DNA of 64,000 nucleotides from DASRAP01 sp035277145. GTDB taxonomy: Bacteria; Gemmatimonadota; Gemmatimonadetes; Gemmatimonadales; Gemmatimonadaceae. A program made the translations under genes and the position numbers. Under the pieces are notes generated by a model. It worked only from the letters and a program-made list of their open reading frames with translations, was not told the origin of the DNA and did not search any database. Positions 17,877 through 27,562 of the stretch are shown in pieces. The stretch's first letter is position 1, and each line of letters starts with the position of its first letter. The stretch is taken from positions 1-64,000 of the forward strand of contig DATELA010000064.1 of NCBI GenBank assembly GCA_035277145.1, in the 5' to 3' direction.

Positions 17877-19520
17877 GTGACGTCGTCATCGCACCTTCGC
17901 CTCGCGCGCGCCAACGGCGCGTCGCGCACACGCGCGTCTGAAGCGGTGCAACGCATCGCGGCAATCGATATCGGATCCAACTCGATCCGTCAGATCGTCG
18001 CCGAAGTCAGTAAAGCCGGCGGCATTCGCGTCATCGACGAAATGAAAGCCGCGCCGAGACTCGGCAGCGGCCTCGCGAAAGGCAACAAACTCGGCGAAGC
18101 GCCAATGGAGCTCGCGATCGACGCGCTCACGCGCATGGCGACGCTCGCGAAGCAACTCGATGCCGATCGCATCGAAGCCGTCGCCACGAGCGCAGTGCGC
18201 GACGCATCCAACGGTCAGTCCTTCCTTACGCGCGTGCGTCAGCGCACCGGACTCAAGGTCCGCGTTCTTTCCGGCGAAGAAGAAGCGCGTCTCGCGTTTC
18301 GATCCGCGCTTGCGCACTTCGAACTCGGACGCGGACGCGCAGTCGTGCTCGACATCGGTGGCGGATCGATCGAGCTCGCACTGTCCGCCGAAGGTCTCGT
18401 TGAGCGGCTCGTGTCCCTGCCCTTCGGCGCGGTGCGTTTGACCGAACGTTTTCTCACGGGCGGTGCGCGGTCCAAAAACGTGCGCGACCTGCGCGAATTC
18501 GTGCGCGACGATTTGCGCAAAGTGCTTCCCGTGCGCGACTGGCGCGGCGCGGAAGTCATCGGCTCCGGCGGAACGTTCACGAACCTCGCGGGAATCTTTC
18601 TCGCGCGACAAGGCATTCGCGCGGCGCGCTCGGTACACGGCACGCGTATTCCCCGCGTGGAAGTCGAGCACGTGCTCGACATGTTGCAGACCATGACGCT
18701 CGACGAACGCGTCGCTGTGCCCGGGCTCAATTCTGGTCGCGCGGATATCATCGTCGCGGGACTCGCGGTCGCGGCAGAAGTTCTTGCGCGCGTGGAACCG
18801 CGCGAAGTCACCGCATCAGCCTACGGTATTCGCGAAGGGTTGTTGCTCGAAATCGCACGCGTCACGCCGACCGTGGCAGATCCCGGCGAAGCGCGTGCGC
18901 GGTCGATGCGGGAATTCGCCGAGCGTTGTCACTACGAGCAACCGCACGCGGAGCACGTGCAGCGGCTTGCATTGCAACTGTTCGATGCGATTGGCTGGCG
19001 GATTGGATGCACGACGGATGACCGCCAGGTGTTATCCGATGCCGCGCTGCTGCACGACGTGGGCTATCACATCAACTACGACGGACACCACAAGCATTCC
19101 CTGCACTTGATTCGCCACGCCGAGTTGCTCGGCATTTCACCGTCCGATCAAATCGTCGTTGCACATGTAGCGCGGTATCACCGCGGAGGTGAGCCGAGTA
19201 AGGAGAAGCATCGCGACTTCGCGGAGCTCGATCGCGAAACGCGCAAGCGCATCACGCGACTCGCGGCGATTCTGCGCGTCGCCGACGGGTTCGATCGCGG
19301 ACACGTCGGCGCGGTCGCGCAATTGAAAGTGCGCTGGATGGGGCGCGCGGTGCGCATCACGCCCGTACCGCAAACGAAAGCAACCTCGATTCGCCTCGAG
19401 CTCTGGGGCGGAACGCGGAAATCCGAATTGCTCGCCCGAATTGCCGATCGGCCCGTGGAAGTGATTGGGCCGGATAAGAAAGTCGTGACCGCGGCGGACG
19501 TGCCGGAGTCGGGCCTCTAA
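17877..19520 (+). CDS. ppx: Ppx/GppA exopolyphosphatase with C-terminal HD domain
   Basis: About 547 residues from GTG 17877; the exact start is uncertain. The ASKHA phosphatase core has IAAIDIGSNSIRQIVAE (P1), ATSAVRDASNG, LSGEEEARLAF, VVLDIGGGSIELAL (P2) and GSGGTFTNLAG. The C-terminal part (about 345-547) holds an HD-like helical domain with LLHDVGYHINYDGHHKHS. It degrades polyphosphate or pppGpp. It converges with ppk1 with a 4-base overlap, so synthesis and breakdown enzymes are paired tail to tail. Confidence 0.9.
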   Translation: MTSSSHLRLARANGASRTRASEAVQRIAAIDIGSNSIRQIVAEVSKAGGIRVIDEMKAAPRLGSGLAKGNKLGEAPMELAIDALTRMATLAKQLDADRIEAVATSAVRDASNGQSFLTRVRQRTGLKVRVLSGEEEARLAFRSALAHFELGRGRAVVLDIGGGSIELALSAEGLVERLVSLPFGAVRLTERFLTGGARSKNVRDLREFVRDDLRKVLPVRDWRGAEVIGSGGTFTNLAGIFLARQGIRAARSVHGTRIPRVEVEHVLDMLQTMTLDERVAVPGLNSGRADIIVAGLAVAAEVLARVEPREVTASAYGIREGLLLEIARVTPTVADPGEARARSMREFAERCHYEQPHAEHVQRLALQLFDAIGWRIGCTTDDRQVLSDAALLHDVGYHINYDGHHKHSLHLIRHAELLGISPSDQIVVAHVARYHRGGEPSKEKHRDFAELDRETRKRITRLAAILRVADGFDRGHVGAVAQLKVRWMGRAVRITPVPQTKATSIRLELWGGTRKSELLARIADRPVEVIGPDKKVVTAADVPESGL

Positions 19521-21715
19521 GCGCCCGCGCTCACGCTTCTGCGCTCACGCACTTCCGGGTGTGCGACGGAAGGCGGCACCACTGCAACTGAACTCGGCGT
19601 CGGTGTGGCATCGCGCGTCATTCCCCACGAGTCCCTTCTCAGCACCGTGTGCGTCGCGATTTCTGTGGCCTTCCCAGGATCTCGCTGCGCGTACGTGCCG
19701 TTGGGCGACAGTTCCCACGCCTGGCGATTGTCTGCGAGGCACGTCTCCAACAATCCCATGAGACGCGGATGCCAGTACGGTTCGTCGACCGGCGCGGCAC
19801 ACTCGACGCGGCTGTTGAAATTGCGCGGCATCCAGTCGGCGGAGCTGATGTAAAACTCTGGTGCGCCATCGTTCGCGAAATGCCACACACGTGTGTGCTC
19901 GAGAAAACGGCCGAGAATGCTGATGACGCGAATGCGATCGGACGTGCCGGGGAGTTGTGGGCGCAGGCAGCAAATGCCGCGAAGAATCAAGTCGATCTCG
20001 ACACCAGCCTTCGACGCCTCGTAGAGCGCGTCGATCGTTTCGGCGTCGACGAGCGCGTTCATTTTCGCGACGATGCGTGCCGGTTTGCCCGCGCGTGCGT
20101 GGCCGGCTTCGCGCTGAATGAGCTCGACGATGCGCTGACGCATGCCCGACGGCGCGACGACGAGCTTGCGGTACTCGCTCTGGCGCGAGAACCCCGTGAG
20201 CGTGTTGAAGAAGTCGCTCACATCGGCACCGATGTCTTCGTCGCACGTGAACAAACCGATGTCGGTGTACGTGCGCGCGGTCTTCGAGTTGTAGTTGCCC
20301 GTGCCAATGTGCACGTAGCGGCGAATGCCGTCGGGTTCCTTGCGCACTACCAGTGCGACTTTTGCGTGCGTCTTGAGCCCCTGCAGTCCGTAGGCGACGT
20401 GCACGCCCGCTGATTCCAACGTGCGCGCCCACGTGATGTTGTTAGTCTCTTCGAACCGCGCTTTCAGCTCGACGAGCACCGCAACCTGAATGCCGCGTCG
20501 CGCTGCTTCGGTCAACGCGCGCACGATCGCGCCGTCACCGGACGTGCGATAGAGCGTCATCTTGATCGCCATGACGCTTTCGTCGCGCGCGGCAGATGCA
20601 ATGAACTGCTCGACGCTGGCCGTGAACGAATCGAACGGATGGTGCACGAGCAGGTCGCGCTCGCGAATCACATCGAAGATCGACCGTTCGGGGTCGCGCA
20701 ATTCCTGCGGAACCGCAGGTACGAACGGCGCGTCGTGCAGTTCCGGAATGTCGAGCGTCGCAATCGACATCAGATCGCCGATGTCGAGCAACGTTCCCGG
20801 CTCCTGCACTTCACCGACCGTGATCGGCTCGAACTCCGGATCTTCGCCCTCGCGCAATTCGTCGAGAATCAGCTGACGCACGGAATCGGGCATGCCGCGC
20901 TGCACTTCGAGGCGAACGACTTCACCAAAGCGCCGGCGAAAGACCGACTCCTCGATCATCGCGAGTAAGTCTTCCGGTTCGTCGGTGTCTTCGATTTCCA
21001 GATCGGAGTAGCGCGTGATGCGAAACGTATGCGAGCCGACGATTTCCATACCCGGGAAGAGCTTCGCCAATTGCGACGCAATCACGCTCTCCAGCGGCAC
21101 GAAATGATTCGGACGCTCGGCGACGGGCACCCAGCGCGGGAGCGACTTCGGCACCTTCACGCGCGCAAAGTGCGTGAGTTCTTTGTCGGGATCGCGCAAC
21201 TCGACGGCGAGCGACAGCGACAGGTTCGAGATGTACGGAAACGGATGGCCCGGGTCGACGGCGAGCGGCGTCAGCACCGGAAAGACTTCGGCGTCGAAGA
21301 ATGCTTCCATCGCGAACCGCTCGGGCGCCGTTAACTCGTCCGTCGTGAGCAACCGAACACCGCGTTCTTCAAGCGCGGGCAACAATTCTTCGTGCAAGCA
21401 CCAACGCGCCTGCACGAGCAGGTCGTGCACGCGCTGATCGATGACATCGAGCTGTTCGCGCGCGGTGAGCCCGTCGGGCGACCGTTCGTGCACACGCGCC
21501 GACACCTGTCGCCGCAATCCCGCGACGCGCACCATGTAGAACTCGTCGAGGTTGGTGCTGAAGATCGAGAGGAACTTCACGCGCTCGAGCAGCGGGTTGC
21601 GTTCGTCGAACGCTTCGGCAAGCACACGCGCGTCGAACTCGAGCCACGAGAGCTCGCGGTTCAACAACAACGACGGCGCCTCTTCGGCAGTTGGAATGGA
21701 CGTGGCCTGCGACAT
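19517..21715 (-). CDS. ppk1: polyphosphate kinase 1
   Basis: A 732-residue enzyme with the four PPK1 domains. The N-terminal domain begins LLNRELSWLEFDARVL with LERVKFLSIFSTNLDEFYMVRV. The catalytic C1 and C2 domains contain HHPFDSFTASVEQFI, AIKMTLYRTSGDG, the phospho-His loop YVHIGTGNYNSKTARTYTD and SSADWMPRNFNSRVE. It reversibly moves the gamma-phosphate of ATP onto polyphosphate at the inner membrane. The start lies five bases after the stop of phoU, which is upstream on the same strand, consistent with a phoU-ppk1 transcript. Confidence 0.95.
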   Translation of the reverse strand: MSQATSIPTAEEAPSLLLNRELSWLEFDARVLAEAFDERNPLLERVKFLSIFSTNLDEFYMVRVAGLRRQVSARVHERSPDGLTAREQLDVIDQRVHDLLVQARWCLHEELLPALEERGVRLLTTDELTAPERFAMEAFFDAEVFPVLTPLAVDPGHPFPYISNLSLSLAVELRDPDKELTHFARVKVPKSLPRWVPVAERPNHFVPLESVIASQLAKLFPGMEIVGSHTFRITRYSDLEIEDTDEPEDLLAMIEESVFRRRFGEVVRLEVQRGMPDSVRQLILDELREGEDPEFEPITVGEVQEPGTLLDIGDLMSIATLDIPELHDAPFVPAVPQELRDPERSIFDVIRERDLLVHHPFDSFTASVEQFIASAARDESVMAIKMTLYRTSGDGAIVRALTEAARRGIQVAVLVELKARFEETNNITWARTLESAGVHVAYGLQGLKTHAKVALVVRKEPDGIRRYVHIGTGNYNSKTARTYTDIGLFTCDEDIGADVSDFFNTLTGFSRQSEYRKLVVAPSGMRQRIVELIQREAGHARAGKPARIVAKMNALVDAETIDALYEASKAGVEIDLILRGICCLRPQLPGTSDRIRVISILGRFLEHTRVWHFANDGAPEFYISSADWMPRNFNSRVECAAPVDEPYWHPRLMGLLETCLADNRQAWELSPNGTYAQRDPGKATEIATHTVLRRDSWGMTRDATPTPSSVAVVPPSVAHPEVRERRSVSAGA

Positions 21716-21720
21716 GTGCG

Positions 21721-22437
21721 CTACGCGGACGCGGGCGCGCTCCCGGCCGCGCGATCCTCGAAGTGGTGCTTGATGTTTTTCCCTTCAGCAAGGTACACCG
21801 CATCTTCCGCGATGTTGGTCGCGAGATCGGCAACGCGTTCGAGGTTGCGACTCACGAGCAACATTTCGAGCGCGGTACTGATTGACTTTGGTGCTTCCGC
21901 CATGTGCGTGAGCATGATGCGGAATACCGATTCGTGCAGGCGATCGACTTCGTCGTCGCGCTTGCACACTGCGCGGCCGAGTGCACCGTCCATGCGGACC
22001 ATTGCATCGAGCGCGTCGCTGAGCATGGCGCTCGCGCGCGACGCCATGTCTTTGATTTCCGGTGGCGGCTGCAACATGGCGCGCATGTCGCCCATGCGCT
22101 GCGCGGATTGCGCAATGTTGACCGCGTGATCGCTCACGCGCTCGAGATCGCCGGTGATCTTGATGGCGCTGACGATGAACCGCAGGTCGCGCGCCATCGG
22201 TTGCTGCAGCGCGAGTAATGAAATGGCGAGCGCTTCGATTTCCACTTCGAGCGCATCGACCTCACGGTCTGCCGCGAGCACCGCGGCCGCCTTGCCCGCA
22301 TCGCGCGACAAAAACGCCTGCACGGAAAGCGCCAGCAACTCTTCAGCGCGCTGCGACATCTGCAGCAAGCGCTGTTTGAGTGTGTCGATCTTTTCGTGAA
22401 AGGATCGGTGCGTGGTGGGGGATTCGGTGTCAGGCAC
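21721..22437 (-). CDS. phoU: phosphate-signalling protein PhoU
   Basis: About 238 residues from GTG 22437; the frame runs to 22524 but that part encodes repeat sequence and is an unlikely N-terminus. Two three-helix PhoU repeats are seen: AIKITGDLERVSDHAVNIAQSA in the first and LVSRNLERVADLATNIAEDAVYL in the second, each with the metal-binding E/DxxxD signature. PhoU restrains PhoR when phosphate is plentiful, through Pst. It lies between pstB and ppk1 on the same strand. Confidence 0.92.
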   Translation of the reverse strand: MPDTESPTTHRSFHEKIDTLKQRLLQMSQRAEELLALSVQAFLSRDAGKAAAVLAADREVDALEVEIEALAISLLALQQPMARDLRFIVSAIKITGDLERVSDHAVNIAQSAQRMGDMRAMLQPPPEIKDMASRASAMLSDALDAMVRMDGALGRAVCKRDDEVDRLHESVFRIMLTHMAEAPKSISTALEMLLVSRNLERVADLATNIAEDAVYLAEGKNIKHHFEDRAAGSAPASA

Positions 22438-22447
22438 AGTAGGGTTG

Positions 22448-22553
22448 AGGCTGTAGGCGGTAGGCTGTAGTGGGGCTGAGGGTAGTGGGCGGAGGGCGGC
22501 GGCCGCAGCGCTGTGGCAGTTCACTACCGCCTACAGCCTACCGCCTGAACCCT
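22448..22553. repeat. inverted repeat of CTGTAGGCGGTAGG type
   Basis: The spacer between pstB and phoU contains GGCTGTAGGCGGTAGGCTGT near 22448 and the reverse-complement words CCGCCTACAGCCTACCGCC near 22527-22553, separated by a G-rich stretch. They could fold into a long imperfect hairpin and uncouple phoU from the pst genes. A related copy (GGCTGTAGGCGGTAGGGTGT) occurs at about 30437, in front of the rhomboid gene, so this is a second dispersed repeat family. Confidence 0.6.
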
Positions 22554-22561
22554 CGCTCGCA

Positions 22562-23398
22562 TCACCCAAATCTCCCCGTCACATAATCCTCAGTTTCTTT
22601 TTTCCGCGGATTCTGAAAAATCTGTTCCGTGCGATCGAATTCCACGAGCTTGCCCAGCAGGAAAAATCCCGTGTAATCGGACACACGCGCGGCTTGCTGC
22701 ATGTTGTGCGTCACAATCACGATCGTACAGGTCTTCGCGAGGCCGAGCAACAACTCTTCAATCTTCGACGTTGCAATTGGGTCGAGCGCGGAACACGGCT
22801 CGTCGAGCAACAACACTTCCGGGTCCACGGCCAGCGCGCGCGCGATGCACAAGCGCTGTTGCTGGCCGCCCGACAATCCGTACGCCGACTGGTGAAGCTT
22901 GTGCTTCACTTCGTCCCACAGCGCCGCGCGCACAAGACTCTTCTCGACTTGTTCAGCAATCTGATTGCGCGTGAGGCCGCCGTTGACGCGCAGTCCGTAC
23001 GCAACGTTCTCGAAAATCGATTTGGGAAATGGATTCGATTTCTGGAACACCATACCAACCCGTCGCCGCAAGGTCGTGACGTCGAGCGCGAACACATCTT
23101 CGCCGTCGAGCAACACGCTGCCGTTCACGCGCGTGTTTCGCACCGTGTCCGACATGCGGTTGAGCGTGCGCAAGAACGTCGACTTGCCGCAGCCCGACGG
23201 ACCGATGAACGCAGTGACGTGATGCGACGCGACGCGCAGCGAAATGTCGAACAGCGCCTGCGACGCGCCGTAGAAAAAGTTGAGACGGTCGATGCGCATT
23301 TTCTCCTGCACATCGGCGTCGAAGACGTCGTCACCCTCCGCGCGCGGAGCAGGTGCGCCATGCGGCGGCGGATCGAACTTGACTTGTACCGGCGTCAC
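22562..23398 (-). CDS. pstB: phosphate ABC transporter ATP-binding protein
   Basis: A 278-residue ATPase: Walker A GPSGCGKST, Q-loop VFQKSNPFPKSIFENVAYG (typical PstB), signature LSGGQQQRLCIARALA, Walker B VLLLDEPCSALDP and switch His in VIVTHNMQQAARV. The roughly 30-residue N-terminal extension is Pro-rich and could be partly untranslated. It powers high-affinity phosphate import with PstA and PstC and joins in PhoR signalling. It begins one base from the pstA stop. Confidence 0.96.
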   Translation of the reverse strand: MTPVQVKFDPPPHGAPAPRAEGDDVFDADVQEKMRIDRLNFFYGASQALFDISLRVASHHVTAFIGPSGCGKSTFLRTLNRMSDTVRNTRVNGSVLLDGEDVFALDVTTLRRRVGMVFQKSNPFPKSIFENVAYGLRVNGGLTRNQIAEQVEKSLVRAALWDEVKHKLHQSAYGLSGGQQQRLCIARALAVDPEVLLLDEPCSALDPIATSKIEELLLGLAKTCTIVIVTHNMQQAARVSDYTGFFLLGKLVEFDRTEQIFQNPRKKETEDYVTGRFG

Positions 23399-24256
23399 TC
23401 AGCGGCCCCCTCGCGGACGGGCGCGTGCAACGATGAGTCGCGCCACAATGTTCGTCATCAAAATGAGCATCAACAAAACAAACCCCGCCGCCCACGCCTG
23501 GCGATGCCAGTCGTCGTACGGCGATGTTGCGTAACGGTAAATCGATACCGGCAGCGACGCTGTCGGCTGTGAAATACCTGGACTCCAGTAGGGGCTTCCA
23601 AAAACCGTAAGCACGAGCGGCGCCGTCTCACCCGCGACGCGCGCCAGGTTGAGCATGATACCGGTGATGATCCCGTCTTTCGCGGCGGGAATTACCACGG
23701 TCGCCAGCATGCGCCACTTGGGCGTGCCGAGCGCGAGTGCGCCTTCGCGCAAACCGTCGGGTACGGCGCGCAAGAACTCCTCCGTGCTGCGCACCGCGAT
23801 CGGAATCATCATAATGCCGAGCGCGACGCCACCAGCCAGCGTGGAGAACGTCTTCATGTTCATCACGATGACGGTGTACGCGACGATACCAATCACGATC
23901 GACGGAACGCCGTTGAGCAAATCGGTCGTGTACCGTACCGCGAACGCAAATCCGCGATTCCCATACTCGGCGAGATACACACCGCCAAGGAAACCAACCG
24001 GTACGCCGAACAGTGTTGCCAGACCGAGAATCTTTGCGCTTCCAACGATCGCGTTTCCGAGCCCACCACCGATCTCGCCGGCGGGCAACGGAAGCTTCGT
24101 GAACAGCGCCAGGTCGAGACTGCGCGCGCCTTTGATGACGAGGTAACCGAGGATGAAGAGCAGCACGCTCGCAATCGCGACCGCGCACACGCCGGTGGCT
24201 GTGAGCATCACGGAGTTGATTCCGCGACGATAGCGAAGGCGCGCTGCTTCCGTCAT
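23399..24256 (-). CDS. pstA: phosphate ABC transporter permease PstA
   Basis: A 285-residue inner-membrane permease with six predicted helices. The cytoplasmic EAA loop reads EEFLRAVPDGLREGALALGTPKWRML, matching the PstA form that contacts PstB. It starts with a 4-base overlap of the pstC stop. Confidence 0.95.
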   Translation of the reverse strand: MTEAARLRYRRGINSVMLTATGVCAVAIASVLLFILGYLVIKGARSLDLALFTKLPLPAGEIGGGLGNAIVGSAKILGLATLFGVPVGFLGGVYLAEYGNRGFAFAVRYTTDLLNGVPSIVIGIVAYTVIVMNMKTFSTLAGGVALGIMMIPIAVRSTEEFLRAVPDGLREGALALGTPKWRMLATVVIPAAKDGIITGIMLNLARVAGETAPLVLTVFGSPYWSPGISQPTASLPVSIYRYATSPYDDWHRQAWAAGFVLLMLILMTNIVARLIVARARPRGGR

Positions 24257-25245
24257 GCGCGCGCCTCCATTTTCGACGTGCTCGCAACGAGCAAGCGCGC
24301 CAGTCCGTTCACGATGATCGTGAGCGCGAAGAGCACGAGGCCAAGTTCGATCAGCGCCTGTTGGTGCAATCCTGCTGACTCTGGAAACTCATTCGCAACC
24401 ACAGACGCAATCGAGTAGCCGGAACCCAACAGCGACGCAGCGATCTTGGGCGTGTTGCCGACCACCATCGTGACCGCCATCGTTTCGCCCAGCGCGCGCG
24501 CGAGCGCGAGAAACACCGAACCGACGATGCCGCGTTTTGCGAACGGCACGACCACACGCCACGTGGTTTCCCACTGTGTTGCACCGAGCGCAAGCGCGCC
24601 CTCGCGCTGCTCCGGCGGAACGGCAAGAAGGATTTGTCGCGACACCGACACGATGAACGGCAGAATCATCACCGCGAGCACGAGCCCCGCGGCGAAATAG
24701 CTGTACCCGTAGAATGGGCCTGAAAACAGCGGCGTCCATCCGAACAGCGACTTCATCACTGGTGCAACGGACGAGCGCAACAACGGCACCATCACGTAAA
24801 TGCCGAGCAATCCGTAAATCACACTTGGCACCGCCGCGAGCAGCTCGATGAGAAAGGTCAGCGCGTTCGACATGCGCGGCGGCGCGAGCTCCGACAAAAA
24901 AATCGCGGCACCAAGGCCGATCGGCACTGCGAGCAACAACGCGAGCGCCGACGTCACCACCGTCCCGTAGATGAACGGCAGCGCACCGAACACCTCACCG
25001 GACGGATCCCATGTGGTCGAGGTGAGAAAGCCCCAGCCGAATCGTTCGCGCGCTGCATCCGATTTCGTCCACAGCTGAAAAACAATCAGCAGCGTGACGA
25101 GCAGAATGACGGCCGCGGCGATCGTAACGATCGCGCGCGCGATTTCGTCGCCGTTGAAGAACCGGCGCGCAAAAGCGCGCGCCCCCGTTTTCGCTGTGGG
25201 AGCGCGCGCTGCGCTGATGGCCGACGCAGTATTCGCTGCGGTCAC
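24253..25245 (-). CDS. pstC: phosphate ABC transporter permease PstC
   Basis: A 330-residue permease. An N-terminal cytoplasmic extension of about 35 residues precedes the first helix. The segment WDPSGEVFGALPFIYGTVVTS is typical of PstC, and the EAA loop reads VPPEQREGALALGATQWETTW. It forms the membrane channel with PstA. The gene lies 7 bases after pstS in the order pstS-C-A-B. Confidence 0.95.
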   Translation of the reverse strand: MTAANTASAISAARAPTAKTGARAFARRFFNGDEIARAIVTIAAAVILLVTLLIVFQLWTKSDAARERFGWGFLTSTTWDPSGEVFGALPFIYGTVVTSALALLLAVPIGLGAAIFLSELAPPRMSNALTFLIELLAAVPSVIYGLLGIYVMVPLLRSSVAPVMKSLFGWTPLFSGPFYGYSYFAAGLVLAVMILPFIVSVSRQILLAVPPEQREGALALGATQWETTWRVVVPFAKRGIVGSVFLALARALGETMAVTMVVGNTPKIAASLLGSGYSIASVVANEFPESAGLHQQALIELGLVLFALTIIVNGLARLLVASTSKMEARA

Positions 25246-25252
25246 GTGCTCC

Positions 25253-26278
25253 TTACTTCACCTGCTCCAGCGCCTTCAGCTCCTTGGCGATTACCGCCGG
25301 GGGAAGGCGACCGAATGACAGTGACTCCGTCAGGTTTTGCCCATCGGACAATGCCCATTTCACGAAATCCACGATCGCAGTGCGTTTGGCCGGATCGGCG
25401 ATCTTCGTCGGAATGAGCAGCCAGGTAAAACTCGCGATCGGATACGCGTCTTTGCCGGGTGCGTTTGTAATCGACACCCGGAAATCCGCCGGCATGTTTG
25501 CGACCGCGCCGCTCGCCGCTGCACTCACGCTGGCAAGTGTCGCCGACACGAATTCGCCGGCTGCGTTCTGCACGACGCCGTACGAAATCTTGTTTTGCAG
25601 TGCGTAGATCAACTCGACGTAACCAACCGCACCTTCCGTCTGCTTCACCGCGGCTGCAACGCCCGCGTTCTGCGCACCACCGAGTCCGACGGGCCAGTTC
25701 ACCGAGTTACCGCGACCGGCCTTCTCCAACCACGCCGGACTCACTTTCGACAGATAGTCCGTGAAGATGAACGTCGTGCCGCTCCCGTCTGAACGGTGCA
25801 CGACAATGATGTCCGCGTTCGGCAACTTCGCACCGGGATTCGCCTTTGCGATGATCGGGTCGTTCCACTTGGTGATCGTGCCGAGGAAGATTCCTGCGAG
25901 CGCTTCGCCGCTGAATCGCAAAGGCGCGGTCACAGACGGGAGATTGTAGATCGGCACAACTGCGCCGAGCACCGTCGGAATGTGCAGCACGTCGCTGCCG
26001 CGCTTTGTCTTGAACTCGGCCAACTGCGTGTCATTCATTGGACCGTCGGTCGCGCCGAAGTCGACGATACCGTCGGTGACCTGCCGAATGCCCGCGCCCG
26101 AACCAACCGGCTGATAATTGATCTGCACGTTTGGCTTCGCCGTCTGGAAAGTCGAGATCCACTTCCCGTAAATCGGATACGGGAAGGAGGCGCCTGCACC
26201 GGTCACCTGTGTTTGTGCGCCGGCCGCGATTGGGGCGAGCAGCGCCAGCGCTGCAACCCGCGTGATTCTGTTTTTCAT
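25253..26278 (-). CDS. pstS: periplasmic phosphate-binding protein PstS
   Basis: A 341-residue protein counted from ATG 26278, which places the signal peptide (ALALLAPIAAGAQ) at the start; an ATG nine bases upstream is possible. The mature protein begins VTGAGASFPYPIYGKW, the PstS signature, with phosphate ligands in FGATDGPMND and RSDGSGTTFIFTDYLSK. It delivers phosphate to PstC-PstA. A PHO-box-like repeat lies 50 bases upstream. Confidence 0.96.
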   Translation of the reverse strand: MKNRITRVAALALLAPIAAGAQTQVTGAGASFPYPIYGKWISTFQTAKPNVQINYQPVGSGAGIRQVTDGIVDFGATDGPMNDTQLAEFKTKRGSDVLHIPTVLGAVVPIYNLPSVTAPLRFSGEALAGIFLGTITKWNDPIIAKANPGAKLPNADIIVVHRSDGSGTTFIFTDYLSKVSPAWLEKAGRGNSVNWPVGLGGAQNAGVAAAVKQTEGAVGYVELIYALQNKISYGVVQNAAGEFVSATLASVSAAASGAVANMPADFRVSITNAPGKDAYPIASFTWLLIPTKIADPAKRTAIVDFVKWALSDGQNLTESLSFGRLPPAVIAKELKALEQVK

Positions 26279-26327
26279 AGTGTGCACGGAATAGCTCCGG
26301 AGTTGATGTCAAATGCTACCCGATCTC

Positions 26328-26345
26328 TGTAACGGATCGGTGACG
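26328..26345 (-). promoter_or_regulatory. candidate PHO box upstream of pstS
   Basis: Read on the minus strand: CGTCACC, GATC, CGTTACA, a 7-4-7 direct repeat. The half-sites and the GATC spacer match the repeats at phoB and the porin. It lies about 50 bases upstream of the pstS start codon, a sensible place for PhoB activation, in the short gap after the porin gene. Confidence 0.55.
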
Positions 26346-26355
26346 AAGACTTTCC

Positions 26356-27537
26356 CTAGTAGGACGCCTGCAGGTGGAGGAACAACGCCTTCAATTCGTT
26401 CGCGGTGGACCCGTCTTTCCGCGAGATGGTCTGCGTGTCGAGCGACAGCGTGATGCGCGAATTCGGTTCGTAGAACAGCGAGAAGATCGCGAGCTGCGTG
26501 TAGGGGTCGGCGTCGGTGTTGGCTTTGAATGAATCGACGCGGCCGAGCACGCCGATCTTCGCGAGACGGCCGGTCTGTTTCGCCAGCAGCCCGGGCCGCA
26601 CGATACCGAAGACCGATGTCAGCTGACCCGTGTTGTCTGCCGTCGTGCGCGGATCACCAACGGTGTTCGAGCCCGCTTCCGTTGTTTCCGTGCGCTGGCC
26701 GAAGCTCACGCCGAGCGACAGTCGCGGATCGCGAACGCCAACAAACACACCGGCGCGATTGCGTTTCAAGCCGTCACTCACTGGACCGACCTGACCGACA
26801 CCACCATTCTGGAACTGGCTGGCCGTTTGTCCCGCGTAGAACCACGGTGAAATCGCGAGCGTCTGTCCCCACGTACCGAGCGTCGTGCCATTGGCAAACG
26901 GCGTAATGGTGAGGCGCGCGCCAAAATCCTTGAACCGATCCGCTTCGCTCGCCGTGTAGCCGGGCCCGTTCACAACATTCGTGTAGATCTCACCGAGTTT
27001 TTTCGGCAGCGTAACGAGCGCCGCAACGCCGACGTCCGCAGATGAAAAGAAACCTCCGCTGCGCTCGAGGCCGGCGGTGCTGAGATACCGCGGCCAATAC
27101 GTCTCCTCGTGTTCGAGGATGACATTGTGCAACATGCCGAGCCGCGCGACGGCGTTGAACCCGCTATGACCGCCGATGTTGTTCGCGACGTTCATCTGCA
27201 GGTACGCGTACTTGAGCCGCGCGGTCCATCCTTTGTAGTAACCGTTTGTCGCGGCGTCGGTGTTGTTATAGATGTCGGTCGTGATGCGAACACTCGCGCG
27301 ATCGCCGGCCGACGCGCGGAACGTCAGGTACACGCGTTCGACGTCGAAGCGGCTCGAGGCTTCGGTGCCGTTTGTGGCTTTGGCGATGGAATCCGTGCGG
27401 CGCTGAAAGTTGGCGAACAGAACGCCGCTGAAGTCGATCGGTGGTGGCGCACTCTGCTGCGCCACACCAGGCGCCGGAGCAAACGACGCGAAAGCAAGCA
27501 ACAGCGCAGTACGCGACAGCGGCTTGGAGAACATCAT
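26356..27537 (-). CDS. outer-membrane porin, probably phosphate-related (OprO/OprP-like role)
   Basis: A 393-residue protein from ATG 27537 (or 27534), opening on a signal peptide that ends FAPAPGVAQQ. The mature part is a series of amphipathic strands alternating with short turns, for example RVYLTFRASAGDRASVRITTDIYNN-type segments, and ends in an aromatic terminal strand (LFLHLQASY), as outer-membrane barrels do. Its place directly upstream of pstS and the PHO-like sites in front suggest a phosphate-inducible porin. Sequence alone does not prove anion selectivity. Confidence 0.75.
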   Translation of the reverse strand: MMFSKPLSRTALLLAFASFAPAPGVAQQSAPPPIDFSGVLFANFQRRTDSIAKATNGTEASSRFDVERVYLTFRASAGDRASVRITTDIYNNTDAATNGYYKGWTARLKYAYLQMNVANNIGGHSGFNAVARLGMLHNVILEHEETYWPRYLSTAGLERSGGFFSSADVGVAALVTLPKKLGEIYTNVVNGPGYTASEADRFKDFGARLTITPFANGTTLGTWGQTLAISPWFYAGQTASQFQNGGVGQVGPVSDGLKRNRAGVFVGVRDPRLSLGVSFGQRTETTEAGSNTVGDPRTTADNTGQLTSVFGIVRPGLLAKQTGRLAKIGVLGRVDSFKANTDADPYTQLAIFSLFYEPNSRITLSLDTQTISRKDGSTANELKALFLHLQASY

Positions 27538-27562
27538 TGAGTCAGTCCTTGGTGAAGGAGGC